A stretch of 64,000 nucleotides of DNA from Paracoccus shandongensis (lineage in GTDB: Bacteria > Pseudomonadota > Alphaproteobacteria > Rhodobacterales > Rhodobacteraceae). A program made the position numbers and the translations under genes. Location: positions 60,837-124,836 of the forward strand of contig NZ_JAFLRK010000008.1 of the NCBI RefSeq assembly GCF_017315735.1, given 5' to 3'. This document shows, one piece after another, positions 44,171 through 52,651 of the stretch (within the stretch, counting starts at the first letter, position 1; each line of letters starts with the position of its first letter). The notes beneath the pieces are model-generated. The model had not been told where the DNA came from, did no database searches, and worked only from the letters and a program-made list of their open reading frames with translations.

Positions 44171-46531
44171 CTTCACACCTCGTAGCCGTGTGGCATTGGC
44201 GATGACGCTGACAGAGGAAAGGGCCATGGCTGCTGCTGCGATGATCGGGGACAGCAAAATGCCGAAGACCGGATAAAGAACCCCCGCTGCGACCGGGATC
44301 CCGAGCGCATTGTAGATGAAGGCGAAGAACAGGTTTTGCCGGATGTTGCGCATCACAGCCTCGGAAAGATGCCGCGCCCGGACGATGCCAGTCAGATCTC
44401 CCTTGAGCAAGGTAACACCGGCGCTCTCCATGGCGACATCGGTGCCGGTGCCCATTGCAATGCCGACATCCGCGGCGGCCAGTGCAGGAGCGTCGTTAAC
44501 CCCGTCGCCCGCCATGGCCACAACCCGGCCTTCAGCTTTGTAACGTTGGATCACGGCGCTCTTCTGATCCGGCAGGACCTCGGCCTCGACCTCATCGATC
44601 CCGAGTTGCCGGGCCACTGCCCTTGCCGTCGTCCAGTTGTCACCGGTCAGCATGACCACCCGGATCCCGTCAGCCTTGAGGGCCGCAAGCGCCTCGGGCG
44701 TCGAAGGTTTCACCGGATCAGCGATCGCAAAGATCGCGGCAGGATGGCCGTCCACGCCCATGAAAATGGCAGTGGCACCGTCGGCGCGCAACGCGTCCGC
44801 ACGCTCTGCGAGTGGTGCAACATCAACACCTTCTTCCTCGAGGAACTTGCCGTTGCCCAAGGCAACACGCTTGCCGTCCACGATACCCAGGGCGCCTTTG
44901 CCCGTAGGCGAGTCGAACTCTGCCACCGAGGAGATTTCCACGCCTTGGTCTTCCGCGGCCCGCACGATGGCAAGCGCCAGGGGATGCTCGCTTGCCCGTT
45001 CCACGCTGGCCGCAAGACTGAGAGCCTGACTTTCGGTCCATCCGGGAGCGGAAACAATCGCAGTGACGGCGGGCCGGCCTTCGGTCAGGGTGCCGGTCTT
45101 GTCGACCACGATCGTATCTACCTTCTCCATGTGCTCCAAGGCTTCGGCGTTCTTGATCAGGACACCGGCCTGCGCGCCGCGGCCAACCCCCACCATGATC
45201 GACATCGGGGTCGCAAGGCCAAGGGCACAGGGGCAGGCGATGATCAAGACCGAGACCGCAGCGATCAGACCGAATGAGAAACGCGGCTCGGGTCCCCAGA
45301 CTGACCAGGCCGCAAAGGCAAGCAGCGCTACAAGGATCACCGCTGGCACGAACCAACCCGAAACCTGGTCGGCAAGCCGCTGGATCGGTGCTCGCGAGCG
45401 CTGAGCCTCCGCCACCAGTTGCACGATCTGCGCCAGCATGGTGTCGCGCCCCACCTTGCGCGCCTCGATCACCAGGGCCCCTGACTGGTTCATGGTCCCG
45501 CCGATCACCGTGGCACCAGTTTTCTTGGTCACGGGCATGGACTCGCCCGTGACCATCGACTCGTCGACCGCGCTGCGCCCTTCAAGGACCGCGCCGTCCA
45601 CAGGGACCTTCTCGCCTGGCCGAACCCTGAGCCGATCCCCAACCTGCACCTGATCGAGCGACACCTCCTCTTCAGTGCCATCCTCCCTGATCCGCCGGGC
45701 CGTCTTGGGCGCCAGATCCAGCAGTGCCCGGATTGCCCCGCTGGTGCCCTCCCGCGCCTTCAGTTCCAGGACCTGACCCAGCAGCACAAGAACGGTGATG
45801 ACGGAAGCAGCCTCGAAGTAAACTGCGACCGACCCGTCATGCTGGCGAAAAGCGTCAGGGAAGATGCCCGGTGCCAGCGTTGCCACGATACTGTAGATCC
45901 ACGCGGTTCCTGTTCCCAAGGCGATGAGGGTGAACATGTTGAGGTTGCGGGTGAGCAGCGACTGCCAGGCACGTTCGAAAAAGGGCCATCCTGCCCAGAG
46001 CACAACCGGGGTCGCCAGGATCAGCTGCAGCCAGCTGGACGTGCGCTGCCCGATATAATGGTCCAGGCCGAGGAAATGCCCGCCCATTTCGAGGATGACG
46101 ACGGGGATCGTCAGCACCAGTCCCACGCGCAAGCGGCGCCGCATGTCGATCAGTTCCTCGTTTGGTTCAGCCTCCAGGCTCACCAGAACAGGCTCCAGGG
46201 CCATGCCGCAGATCGGGCAGGACCCCGGCCCGACCTGTCGGATCTCCGGGTGCATCGGGCAGGTATAGATTGTTCCTTCGGGAACGGGTTCGGACGCTGC
46301 GGCCGCAGCCGGATCAAGGTAGCGCGTCGGCTGGGCCAGGAATTTCGTTCGGCACCCGGCCGAGCAGAAGTTGTAGGTCCGCCCGCCATGTTCCGCGCGA
46401 TGGGTCGATGTGTGGGGATCGACCATCATGCCGCAAACCGGATCCTTGACCCGATGGGTACCCTCAGCCGTGCCGCTTCCCGCCGTATGCGAATGGCTAT
46501 GACTGGCATGATTTTCGTGAGCCGCCGACAT
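44165..46531 (-). CDS. copA: Cu+-exporting P-type ATPase with YHS and CPMHP metal-binding N-terminus
   Basis: 788 residues from ATG 46531, with AAAGGAC upstream. Histidine-rich start (residues 5-15), a YHS/TRASH domain (31-72, with Cys33, Cys56, Cys60) and a CPMHPEI / CPICGM zinc-ribbon-like segment (91-110). The transporter part has TGES near 328, the membrane CPC motif near 435, DKTGT near 473, and [10 protein letters not shown]. The last segments contain [17 protein letters not shown] and [15 protein letters not shown], which point to Cu+ (P1B-1 group). It pumps Cu+ out of the cytoplasm. No regulator gene is adjacent. DUF305 gene follows upstream on the same strand. Confidence 0.93.
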   Translation of the reverse strand: MSAAHENHASHSHSHTAGSGTAEGTHRVKDPVCGMMVDPHTSTHRAEHGGRTYNFCSAGCRTKFLAQPTRYLDPAAAAASEPVPEGTIYTCPMHPEIRQVGPGSCPICGMALEPVLVSLEAEPNEELIDMRRRLRVGLVLTIPVVILEMGGHFLGLDHYIGQRTSSWLQLILATPVVLWAGWPFFERAWQSLLTRNLNMFTLIALGTGTAWIYSIVATLAPGIFPDAFRQHDGSVAVYFEAASVITVLVLLGQVLELKAREGTSGAIRALLDLAPKTARRIREDGTEEEVSLDQVQVGDRLRVRPGEKVPVDGAVLEGRSAVDESMVTGESMPVTKKTGATVIGGTMNQSGALVIEARKVGRDTMLAQIVQLVAEAQRSRAPIQRLADQVSGWFVPAVILVALLAFAAWSVWGPEPRFSFGLIAAVSVLIIACPCALGLATPMSIMVGVGRGAQAGVLIKNAEALEHMEKVDTIVVDKTGTLTEGRPAVTAIVSAPGWTESQALSLAASVERASEHPLALAIVRAAEDQGVEISSVAEFDSPTGKGALGIVDGKRVALGNGKFLEEEGVDVAPLAERADALRADGATAIFMGVDGHPAAIFAIADPVKPSTPEALAALKADGIRVVMLTGDNWTTARAVARQLGIDEVEAEVLPDQKSAVIQRYKAEGRVVAMAGDGVNDAPALAAADVGIAMGTGTDVAMESAGVTLLKGDLTGIVRARHLSEAVMRNIRQNLFFAFIYNALGIPVAAGVLYPVFGILLSPIIAAAAMALSSVSVIANATRLRGVKL

Positions 46532-46695
46532 GATATGTCCTTTCTCCAGACAATCCCCCGCGGTGATCATCCCGAGGGCGACACTGTGTTTTTTCGAGTC
46601 TGTCGTTGTCAGGGAACGGTGCAGACGCCGTCCTGAACTTCGGGTTGTAGCCTGCGGCCAAGCCGCTGGAGCACGAGGCTCCAGCGGCCCGTCTG

Positions 46696-47205
46696 TTACT
46701 GTTGGCCCGTGTTTTGCTCGACCCAGGCCGTCATCTCTTCGATTTCCGGGCCCTGCGCGTCGATGATCTTCTGAGCCATCGCCTTCGATTGCTCGTCGTC
46801 GCCATATTTCAGCTCGACTTCTGCCATGGCAATGGCACCAGCGTGATGGGCGATCATCCCGCAGTGGAAAGCAAGATCAGGATCCTTGATGGTGTGGGTG
46901 GCCATCATGGGCATGTTCATTTTCATCATGGCTTCCATGGACGCTTTCTGGGCCTCGTCCATGCCTTCCATGCCACCCATCATGTTTGACATGTCCATTC
47001 CCTGCATCATGCCTCCCCGCATCATGCCGCCCATTCCGGACTGCTGGATCGCGTCCTGACAGCCTTGGGGCAGGATCGACAGATCGGCCATCTGCTCAGC
47101 CTGGTTCGCAGAGGCTCCTGATTGGGCATTTCTGGCTTCCTGAGCAAAACCGGGAGTCGCAGCGATAAACACAGCAACGGCGGTTGTAAGATAGGATTTA
47201 CCCAT
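46696..47205 (-). CDS. DUF305 family periplasmic protein
   Basis: 169 residues from ATG 47205, chosen because AAGGAG is 8 nt upstream; another ATG lies 6 nt before it and overlaps the ribosome site. Signal peptide with Ala-x-Ala cleavage around residue 22. The middle is exceptionally rich in Met and Gly ([20 protein letters not shown]), typical of Cu+-binding periplasmic segments. [16 protein letters not shown] with paired histidines is the DUF305 motif. DUF305 proteins accompany copper exporters. Probably sequesters copper outside the membrane. Confidence 0.88.
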   Translation of the reverse strand: MGKSYLTTAVAVFIAATPGFAQEARNAQSGASANQAEQMADLSILPQGCQDAIQQSGMGGMMRGGMMQGMDMSNMMGGMEGMDEAQKASMEAMMKMNMPMMATHTIKDPDLAFHCGMIAHHAGAIAMAEVELKYGDDEQSKAMAQKIIDAQGPEIEEMTAWVEQNTGQQ

Positions 47206-47441
47206 GGTCATTCTCCTTAGGGTTCATAGGGTTTGGAACGGATCAAGCAGCCTTTTCCGGCAGCTCTCCAGTCAGGAAATATTAGGGTCGAGGAGCGGCT
47301 AATGCCTCCTCCCCGTTGCTAAGCATGCATGACCCCGGGGCCTGCACAGCCTGATCGCGTTTTCCAATAACAAGAAAGGAAGGAATGCCATCAACCTGAC
47401 AGGATCAGATTGAACAGAGTTCCTGCTGGCGCGCGATCAGA

Positions 47442-47891
47442 TCAGATGGAGAACCGTGGAGGACGGCGCGGACCTTCAAGCACGCGCCCGCTGAGGAGGG
47501 ATCCAGAGACAAACAGGATCGACTCCTCGTGTGACATCCGCTCCGGGGAGGAGACCTCCTGCGGTGTCAACGCCAGATGACACGCATCTCCGCAACACGG
47601 AGGTGTTCTTGTATCATTGCTGTAATCGTGCCCTGATCCGACAGACGCCTTGGCTCCGCCTTGTGACACGATTTGGTGGCAAGGGACGCTTCCATGATCA
47701 GCCTGTGAACGCATGAGTGCGTGCTCACTGGGAGCCTGCGAATGCGACAGCATTCCTCCCGCGATCACCGAATGGGCCAGAAACACAGCCGCAAACAGGA
47801 AGGCTGCTGCACTGACGAGCAACCTTCGGCCCTGCGACGCGCCTGTCATGCGGGTAGTCCGATAGCCCATATCAGGAAAACGATTGTGCAA
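47442..47891 (-). CDS. hypothetical membrane-anchored Cys/His-rich protein
   Basis: 149 residues. One hydrophobic segment (LLVSAAAFLFAAVFLAHSVIAGG) suggests a signal-anchor. The periplasmic part has metal-binding-looking residues (MLSHSQ, VPCHQ, PPCCGDACHLALTP) and ends EGPRRPPRFSI. Similar small proteins with a double cysteine and a C-terminal RPPR lie in copper operons of proteobacteria (DUF2946-like). Product assignment is by pattern only. It lies 236 bp upstream of the DUF305 gene on the same strand. Confidence 0.55.
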   Translation of the reverse strand: MHNRFPDMGYRTTRMTGASQGRRLLVSAAAFLFAAVFLAHSVIAGGMLSHSQAPSEHALMRSQADHGSVPCHQIVSQGGAKASVGSGHDYSNDTRTPPCCGDACHLALTPQEVSSPERMSHEESILFVSGSLLSGRVLEGPRRPPRFSI

Positions 47892-48211
47892 TCAAAATGT
47901 TCCGGCTGAGCTTTGATGAATCAGGCTGGTCATCGTCCCTTCCTTCATTCTAATCGCTTTCCAGCCCCGCTCGCCCGTCATGATGCGCCTTGATCCGGCG
48001 TCTTGTCACGTCACGAAGATGCCAGTTCCGAGGTGCGGGATCCTGCAGAAGAGTTGGATGCCACAGGATACACAAGGAATCCGGGTCCTAATCTCAGTCG
48101 TAAGCCGGGTTTCTGGTTACTCAACGCTGAGGAAGCAGCCAGAACATCCATTTGCTGCCTTGGACCCAACGAATCGAAGCGGCATAAGCTGAGCTTCCAA
48201 CAGCTCGGGCA
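47892..48211. other. 320-bp intergenic stretch
   Basis: Divergent spacer between the Cys/His-rich gene and the TSUP gene. No gene or clear palindrome was seen. Confidence 0.4.
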
Positions 48212-48961
48212 GTGACATTGGACAGCGATACAATCCTCCTTTCGGCTGCCTTTCTTGTCATCGCCTTGATCTATGCAGCGGTTGGGCAGGCAGGAGCCTC
48301 GGGCTATATCGCAATCATGGGCCTGGCAGGCTTCACACCCCTTGCCATGAAAACAACGGCTCTTGCCCTGAACCTTTTGGTAGCCGCTATCGGCACCGTC
48401 CTGTTTCTGAAGGCAGGACGGCTTTCATGGCGTAATGTTTGGCCTTTTGCCATTTTGGGTTTCCCTTTCTCGATGCTTGGCGGCGCCGTCCATCTGCCAG
48501 AGGGGACCTATTTTCCGCTTGTGGGGATCGTCCTGATCCTTTCTGCGCTTCAAATGGCGCGCACGGCATTCAGCACCAAGTCCTCGGGTCCGGAGACGGC
48601 AGCCACACCTCCCTTCGGGGCAGCCTTGGCTATCGGCGCTGTCATAGGCTTCTTATCCGGAACGACCGGAACAGGCGGCGGCGTGTTTCTGGCGCCAATC
48701 ATCCTGAGCATGAACTGGGGCACCGCCCGTCAAACGGCAGCCACAACAGCAGTCTACAATCTCATGAACTCGGCTGCCGCGTTGATCGGGGCCTATGGGG
48801 CATGGGACCATATTCCCGCAACGCTTCCGGCTTGGCTTGGTGCCGTTGCCGTGGGCGGGTCCACCGGTGCCTATATCGGTAGCCGCTACCTGTCTGACCG
48901 CTGGTTGCGAGGCGTTCTCGCATTCCTGCTTATGGCGTCAGGTATCAAGCTCGTTCTATGA
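48212..48961 (+). CDS. TSUP family permease (TauE/SafE type)
   Basis: 249 residues from GTG 48212, a start with no clear ribosome site; TTG 48218 is an alternative. About eight membrane segments. VGQAGASGYIAIMGLAG near the start and FLSGTTGTGGGVFLAP in the middle are the duplicated TSUP motifs. The family exports or imports sulfite, sulfonates or related anions. No linked gene helps to decide the substrate. Confidence 0.8.
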   Translation: MTLDSDTILLSAAFLVIALIYAAVGQAGASGYIAIMGLAGFTPLAMKTTALALNLLVAAIGTVLFLKAGRLSWRNVWPFAILGFPFSMLGGAVHLPEGTYFPLVGIVLILSALQMARTAFSTKSSGPETAATPPFGAALAIGAVIGFLSGTTGTGGGVFLAPIILSMNWGTARQTAATTAVYNLMNSAAALIGAYGAWDHIPATLPAWLGAVAVGGSTGAYIGSRYLSDRWLRGVLAFLLMASGIKLVL

Positions 48962-49107
48962 TGCCGGCTGTGGTGGCACTGCAGGCTATGAAGATCAACA
49001 GGCCATTTCGAAGAACTAAGACCTCGCCATGCGGCCTTCATGGAAGATTTAGCAGGGCAAAGGCAACCAACGGGCGCTTGAGTCAGACTTCTTTCTGATG
49101 CCCGTGC

Positions 49108-49260
49108 ATGGCCCTGTGTCTGGCATTCTTTGCTTGGGGCACGATGGAGACCGCGCGCGTTGCGACACGACACGTTCGACGATGGGAAAATGGAATCTCA
49201 TCCTGTTGTCACGTGGTAAAATCGCAGTTCCAACAGGAACTAGGACGTGATCACTGCTTC
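49108..49260 (+). pseudogene. possible remnant of isoprenylcysteine methyltransferase-like gene
   Basis: The start MALCLAFFAWGTMETARVATRH resembles LLLFCWGTAETGRVNG of the intact gene at 54997-55620, in particular the WGT-x-ET-x-RV pattern. Only about 20 residues of similarity remain before the frame becomes unlike. The rest of the stretch 48962-49258 shows no gene. Confidence 0.35.
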
Positions 49261-50026
49261 AGCATATCGGAAGCGATAAGGTTTTCTCGTCCTTCGCGAT
49301 CTGCCTGAGCATGGAAGGAGGAATTGCGCCATTCAGGACGGTCCGCCCGATCACAAGGCCAGGTGTGCCGATAAAGCCAAAAAGATCGGCCAAGGCACGC
49401 GTTTGATCGAGTTCAGCTTGAATCTCGGGTGAAACCATATCCTTCGCAAGCTGTTCGAGATCAAGGCCGAGGTCAGACGCCACACGCCGTACCGAAGATT
49501 CGTTGGCAACCAGCGGCGTTCGCATGAAGCGGCGCCGTAGGTCCTGCTGTCTGCCCTGCCGCGCGGCCGCGACCGAAGCGCGCGCGGCGAGTTCAGAGGC
49601 AGGTCCAAAGATCGGAAGTTCGTGTTGCACAAGATGATAAGTGGCTGGGTTATCAGCCATCAAGTTGTCCAGATCCTGTTCGAGCGCACGGCAGAAAGGG
49701 CAGCGAAATTCGCTGAAATAGGCGATAGGAACGGCGTTGCTCGTGAGGGCGCTGCCGAAAAGGGCAGGGCAGGGATCAGGGCGCAAGGCTTCCATTCGCG
49801 CGCGGCGCACCTCTGCATCGTCTGACGGCCCATCGATGCCAATCAAGGCGACGCTTGCAGAGGAGGTTTTCCCCTCAGACTTCAGGCGACGGAATGGCGG
49901 CACGTCTTCGATCTCGACATAAGTAAGGCCGCGGCCTGTCAGCCGCTCCCAAGGGACGGCACGCAACCCATAAATCGTGGTGACAATGCTCCCAAGAACC
50001 AAGACATCACGTCGCCGGATTGTCAT
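49259..50026 (-). CDS. DsbA family thiol oxidoreductase (exported)
   Basis: 255 residues from ATG 50026. A basic start and hydrophobic segment (RRRDVLVLGSIVTTIYGL) form a signal-anchor. The thioredoxin-like active site is CPFCRALEQDL, and the cis-proline loop is IGTPGLVIG. The frame is open for 24 more codons upstream, without ribosome site. It lies away from the DsbB/DsbA pair at 57723-58813 and differs from that DsbA in sequence. Disulfide formation or isomerisation of periplasmic proteins is expected. Confidence 0.85.
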   Translation of the reverse strand: MTIRRRDVLVLGSIVTTIYGLRAVPWERLTGRGLTYVEIEDVPPFRRLKSEGKTSSASVALIGIDGPSDDAEVRRARMEALRPDPCPALFGSALTSNAVPIAYFSEFRCPFCRALEQDLDNLMADNPATYHLVQHELPIFGPASELAARASVAAARQGRQQDLRRRFMRTPLVANESSVRRVASDLGLDLEQLAKDMVSPEIQAELDQTRALADLFGFIGTPGLVIGRTVLNGAIPPSMLRQIAKDEKTLSLPIC

Positions 50027-50229
50027 GGCACCGGCGCAGTTCTTACCGAGCCCACCTCGTAGATCTGGATGACGTGGCGGCTCAGCATCCGGATGCAATC
50101 AATAGAGACCGATAGGCCAATCATCCACAATCCAAGCTTCCCGAGGGATGCGGTCGAGGTGTCGCTCCTGCTAAGCATCCGTACTGACAACTCCCATTCT
50201 ACAGCCATCGAAAAATCTAGTATCATCCC

Positions 50230-50318
50230 ATGCGCTTTCATATTCCTACATGAGCTGCGACGGCTGCCCCCGCACCGTTACTCATGCCATTGAGGCCGTT
50301 GATTCAGCCGCGCGATAG
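50230..50318 (+). pseudogene. frameshifted HMA copper chaperone remnant
   Basis: ATGCGCTTTCATATTCC opens the same way as the intact chaperone at 40257 (MRLHLP), but the frame then runs to a stop; one base further the frame reads YMSCDGCPRTVTHAIEAVDSAA, the HMA motif MxCxxC and first helix. A 1-bp deletion (probably AAC to AC) explains this. The gene also ends early at TAG 50316. No other gene was seen in 50027-50411. Confidence 0.75.
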
Positions 50319-50411
50319 CCAGGTCAGCGCTCCGGCGATTATCAGGATGCCAACGCTTCGGCGCTTTCTACGACAGCTACTGTCATGCCTATGCTTCCTG
50401 CAGAACTTCCA

Positions 50412-51596
50412 TCAGCCCCGGCCGTCTGTGTCCGGACGAATGAAAAAGCCGGTCACAGCTCTTCCAGCTACAAGCAGGAACCTATCCGCTGACTGGGCGA
50501 CCATTGACCGTGCTCTCGGCGTCTTCTGCATCGGGTCTGTCGGCTGACCATCGATACGAACTTCGTAGTGCAGGTTCGGCCCGCTGACCAAGCCGGTTGC
50601 ACCAACAGAGCCGATCCGATCTCCCGCACTCACCTCAGACCCTGCGGCAAGGCCAGAGGCAAATCGGGACAGATGCGCATAGCGGGTGACAACGCCACCC
50701 CCATGATCGATATCGATCGTTCGTCCGTATCCTCGCATGGTTCCAGCAAAGATCACCTTGCCAGTTCCTGTCGTCATCACAGGAGTCCCGGTTTCTGCTG
50801 CATAATCGACCCCTGTATGCAGGCGCTGCACGCCCAGAACCGGATGCCGCCGCTTGCCGAAGACAGAAGACAGGCGGGCACCAAGGACGGGGCGGGCCGT
50901 TTGCTGTACTGGTGTTCCATCCTTGAATAAAACGAAGGGCCGGTCCGCTGGCCCTGCCACCAGCTCAAAGATATTTTCGCCCAGTTCAAGCCGGGCATAG
51001 GAAAGGGCCGGCTCTGCCATGATCGTTCCGTCCGGCAGAGCACTTTCCTGCCAGATCAATGACAGGCGTTCTTTTCCCTCAAGATCGCGACGAAAATCGA
51101 CATGCCCGGCCAAAAACGCAGCAAGATCGACGGCAAAGCTCTCGGGAGCCTTGTGTGCGGCAAGCGCCTCATAGAGCGAGCCGTCGATCTCAAAAGTCTC
51201 GCGGCGATTTCGGAGCCGGATCTCAGTCTTGACCAAGGCAGCTTCGAGAGGCTTGTTGAAATCAAGGACAATATCAATCCCGTCAAGTGTCAGGAGCGAC
51301 AGGTGTTCCAGGCGGGCAGGGTCATCCGCAGACACGCTCCACCTCAGCACCTGGCCAGGGCTCAGGGCAGACAAGTCGAACACATCGTCGATGGCCAAGG
51401 CCGCCTCAATGCGGGTACTGGCCGCTATACCTGCATCAGCCAGGATCTTGTCCAGCGTATCTCCAGGCACCACCTCGTGGCGCGCCACAACGGCCGTTGA
51501 CCCTGACCGGATTGCGGTTTCGGTGAGGGTTTGGGCATGCAGGGGTGTTGTTGCTGCAACGGTGCCGACAAGAAGCAAGGTTCGCAAGATCATCAA
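50412..51596 (-). CDS. M23 family peptidase-like protein (LytM domain)
   Basis: 394 residues. Signal peptide (MILRTLLLVGTVAATTPLHAQ), a LysM-like or OapA-type segment (VVARHEVVPGDTLDKILADAG), a middle domain, and a C-terminal LytM domain with RLHTGVDYA (zinc ligands His and Asp) and GPNLHYEVRIDG. The family's last motif is normally HLH; here it is NLH, so the first of the two histidines, considered catalytic in LytM, is replaced while the zinc-binding one remains. It may be a weak or inactive hydrolase, or an activator of amidases. The next gene on the same strand is a small membrane protein. Confidence 0.85.
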   Translation of the reverse strand: MMILRTLLLVGTVAATTPLHAQTLTETAIRSGSTAVVARHEVVPGDTLDKILADAGIAASTRIEAALAIDDVFDLSALSPGQVLRWSVSADDPARLEHLSLLTLDGIDIVLDFNKPLEAALVKTEIRLRNRRETFEIDGSLYEALAAHKAPESFAVDLAAFLAGHVDFRRDLEGKERLSLIWQESALPDGTIMAEPALSYARLELGENIFELVAGPADRPFVLFKDGTPVQQTARPVLGARLSSVFGKRRHPVLGVQRLHTGVDYAAETGTPVMTTGTGKVIFAGTMRGYGRTIDIDHGGGVVTRYAHLSRFASGLAAGSEVSAGDRIGSVGATGLVSGPNLHYEVRIDGQPTDPMQKTPRARSMVAQSADRFLLVAGRAVTGFFIRPDTDGRG

Positions 51597-51671
51597 CTCT
51601 GGTATCCCGTCAGGTGGAGAAAACTCTGCTTTGGCTGCAGGACCACATGCAGGCGGCGTCAGTAGTCCAAG

Positions 51672-51842
51672 TCATGGCGAAAGAAAACGCGCAAGGAGGA
51701 CCCCGACCAATGCTGCCAGTAAGCCAAATGCGATTGCGTAGCCGCAAGCGTACTGGATCATATCCAGTCGGTTTCCTCCCAGCTTTCGGGCTCGGACGAT
51801 ACCACGCAAGGCACCAAGTGCAGCCGCGACAATGGTCAGCAT
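51672..51842 (-). CDS. small membrane protein
   Basis: 56 residues from ATG 51842 (MLTIVAAALGALRGIVRARKLGG...) to TGA at 51672. Two hydrophobic helices separated by a basic and polar turn (GGNRLDMIQYACGY). The gene lies just upstream of the M23 protein on the same strand. Similar tiny two-helix proteins are common in Rhodobacteraceae, function unknown. Confidence 0.6.
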   Translation of the reverse strand: MLTIVAAALGALRGIVRARKLGGNRLDMIQYACGYAIAFGLLAALVGVLLARFLSP

Positions 51843-52087
51843 TGGCTCAAACGTTGTTCAGGGGGTAGCATGCCTTCATCCTGCTGCCAGAATTTGTAAA
51901 GGCCTTCTGCGACCTCAAGCAGCTAGAGGTTCAAGCCGAATACCTGCAGATCACGGCTTTGTCATATTATTGGCTGCGGCAAATAGGTGTTGCGAAGCCT
52001 ATTAGGATATTCCGAAGCGCTGTCTGCAACTTTGACACGAACATCAAGGAAGTCGTGCTTATTTCGCGAAAGGAAGTAAGCGGTGTT

Positions 52088-52564
52088 TCACAGTGCATCG
52101 GCTGGCAGTGGCTGTGAGCCCCCAGCCAAAGGAAGTGCGTCGTCGCCAACCAGGTGATCGGTGAGGCAATGCGCGTGATCGCTCAGCACCTCGATGACCC
52201 GGCAATCGGATATCGTGTCACCGGCACATTGCACCACCATGCGCTGCAGTTCGGTTTTCAAGGCCATGAGCCGCGCCAGGCGGCTCTCGACTTCGGCAAG
52301 CTGCGCCCTTGCAATGGCATCTGCAGCGGCGCAGGGCTGATCGGGATTGTCCGACAGGCTGAGCAGGTCGCGGATCGCCTCAAGCGAAAAACCGAGTTCG
52401 CGGGAATGTCGGATGAAGCGTAGCCGTTCCAAGGCCTTGTGGTCATAGAAGCGCTGATTGCCTCCGCTCCGCTTTGGCTCAGGTAACAAGCTGATCTGCT
52501 CATAATAGCGGATCGTCGGGACCTTGACGCCCGTCGCTGCGCTCAGCTTTCCGATCGACAGCAT
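52088..52564 (-). CDS. MerR family heavy-metal regulator (ZntR/PbrR/CadR type)
   Basis: 158 residues. Helix-turn-helix KLSAATGVKVPTIRYYEQISLL, a long dimerisation helix and metal-site cysteines in QPCAAADAIARAQL (start of the dimerisation helix), VVQCAGD, SDCRVI and HAHCLTDH. The pattern of a cysteine near position 79 plus a C-terminal Cys/His loop fits sensors of Zn/Cd/Pb. Divergent from the ZntA exporter, whose promoter has the long spacer needed for MerR activation. Confidence 0.9.
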   Translation of the reverse strand: MLSIGKLSAATGVKVPTIRYYEQISLLPEPKRSGGNQRFYDHKALERLRFIRHSRELGFSLEAIRDLLSLSDNPDQPCAAADAIARAQLAEVESRLARLMALKTELQRMVVQCAGDTISDCRVIEVLSDHAHCLTDHLVGDDALPLAGGSQPLPADAL

Positions 52565-52574
52565 GAAAAACCCC

Positions 52575-52605
52575 TTGAAGCTCTAGTTGCTAGAGCAGTT
52601 ATGTT
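52575..52605 (+). promoter_or_regulatory. MerR-controlled promoter of the exporter gene
   Basis: TTGAAG (52575-52580) and TATGTT (52600-52605) are separated by 19 bp, the over-long spacer typical of MerR-activated promoters. The spacer contains a perfect dyad GCTCTAG-TTG-CTAGAGC. MerR proteins twist this DNA to activate transcription when metal binds. The regulator gene starts 11 bp to the left, on the other strand. Confidence 0.8.
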
Positions 52606-52651
52606 CCTGATTCGATGAATGCAAGCGGGCATTGCCTGCGGGAGTTTCGAA

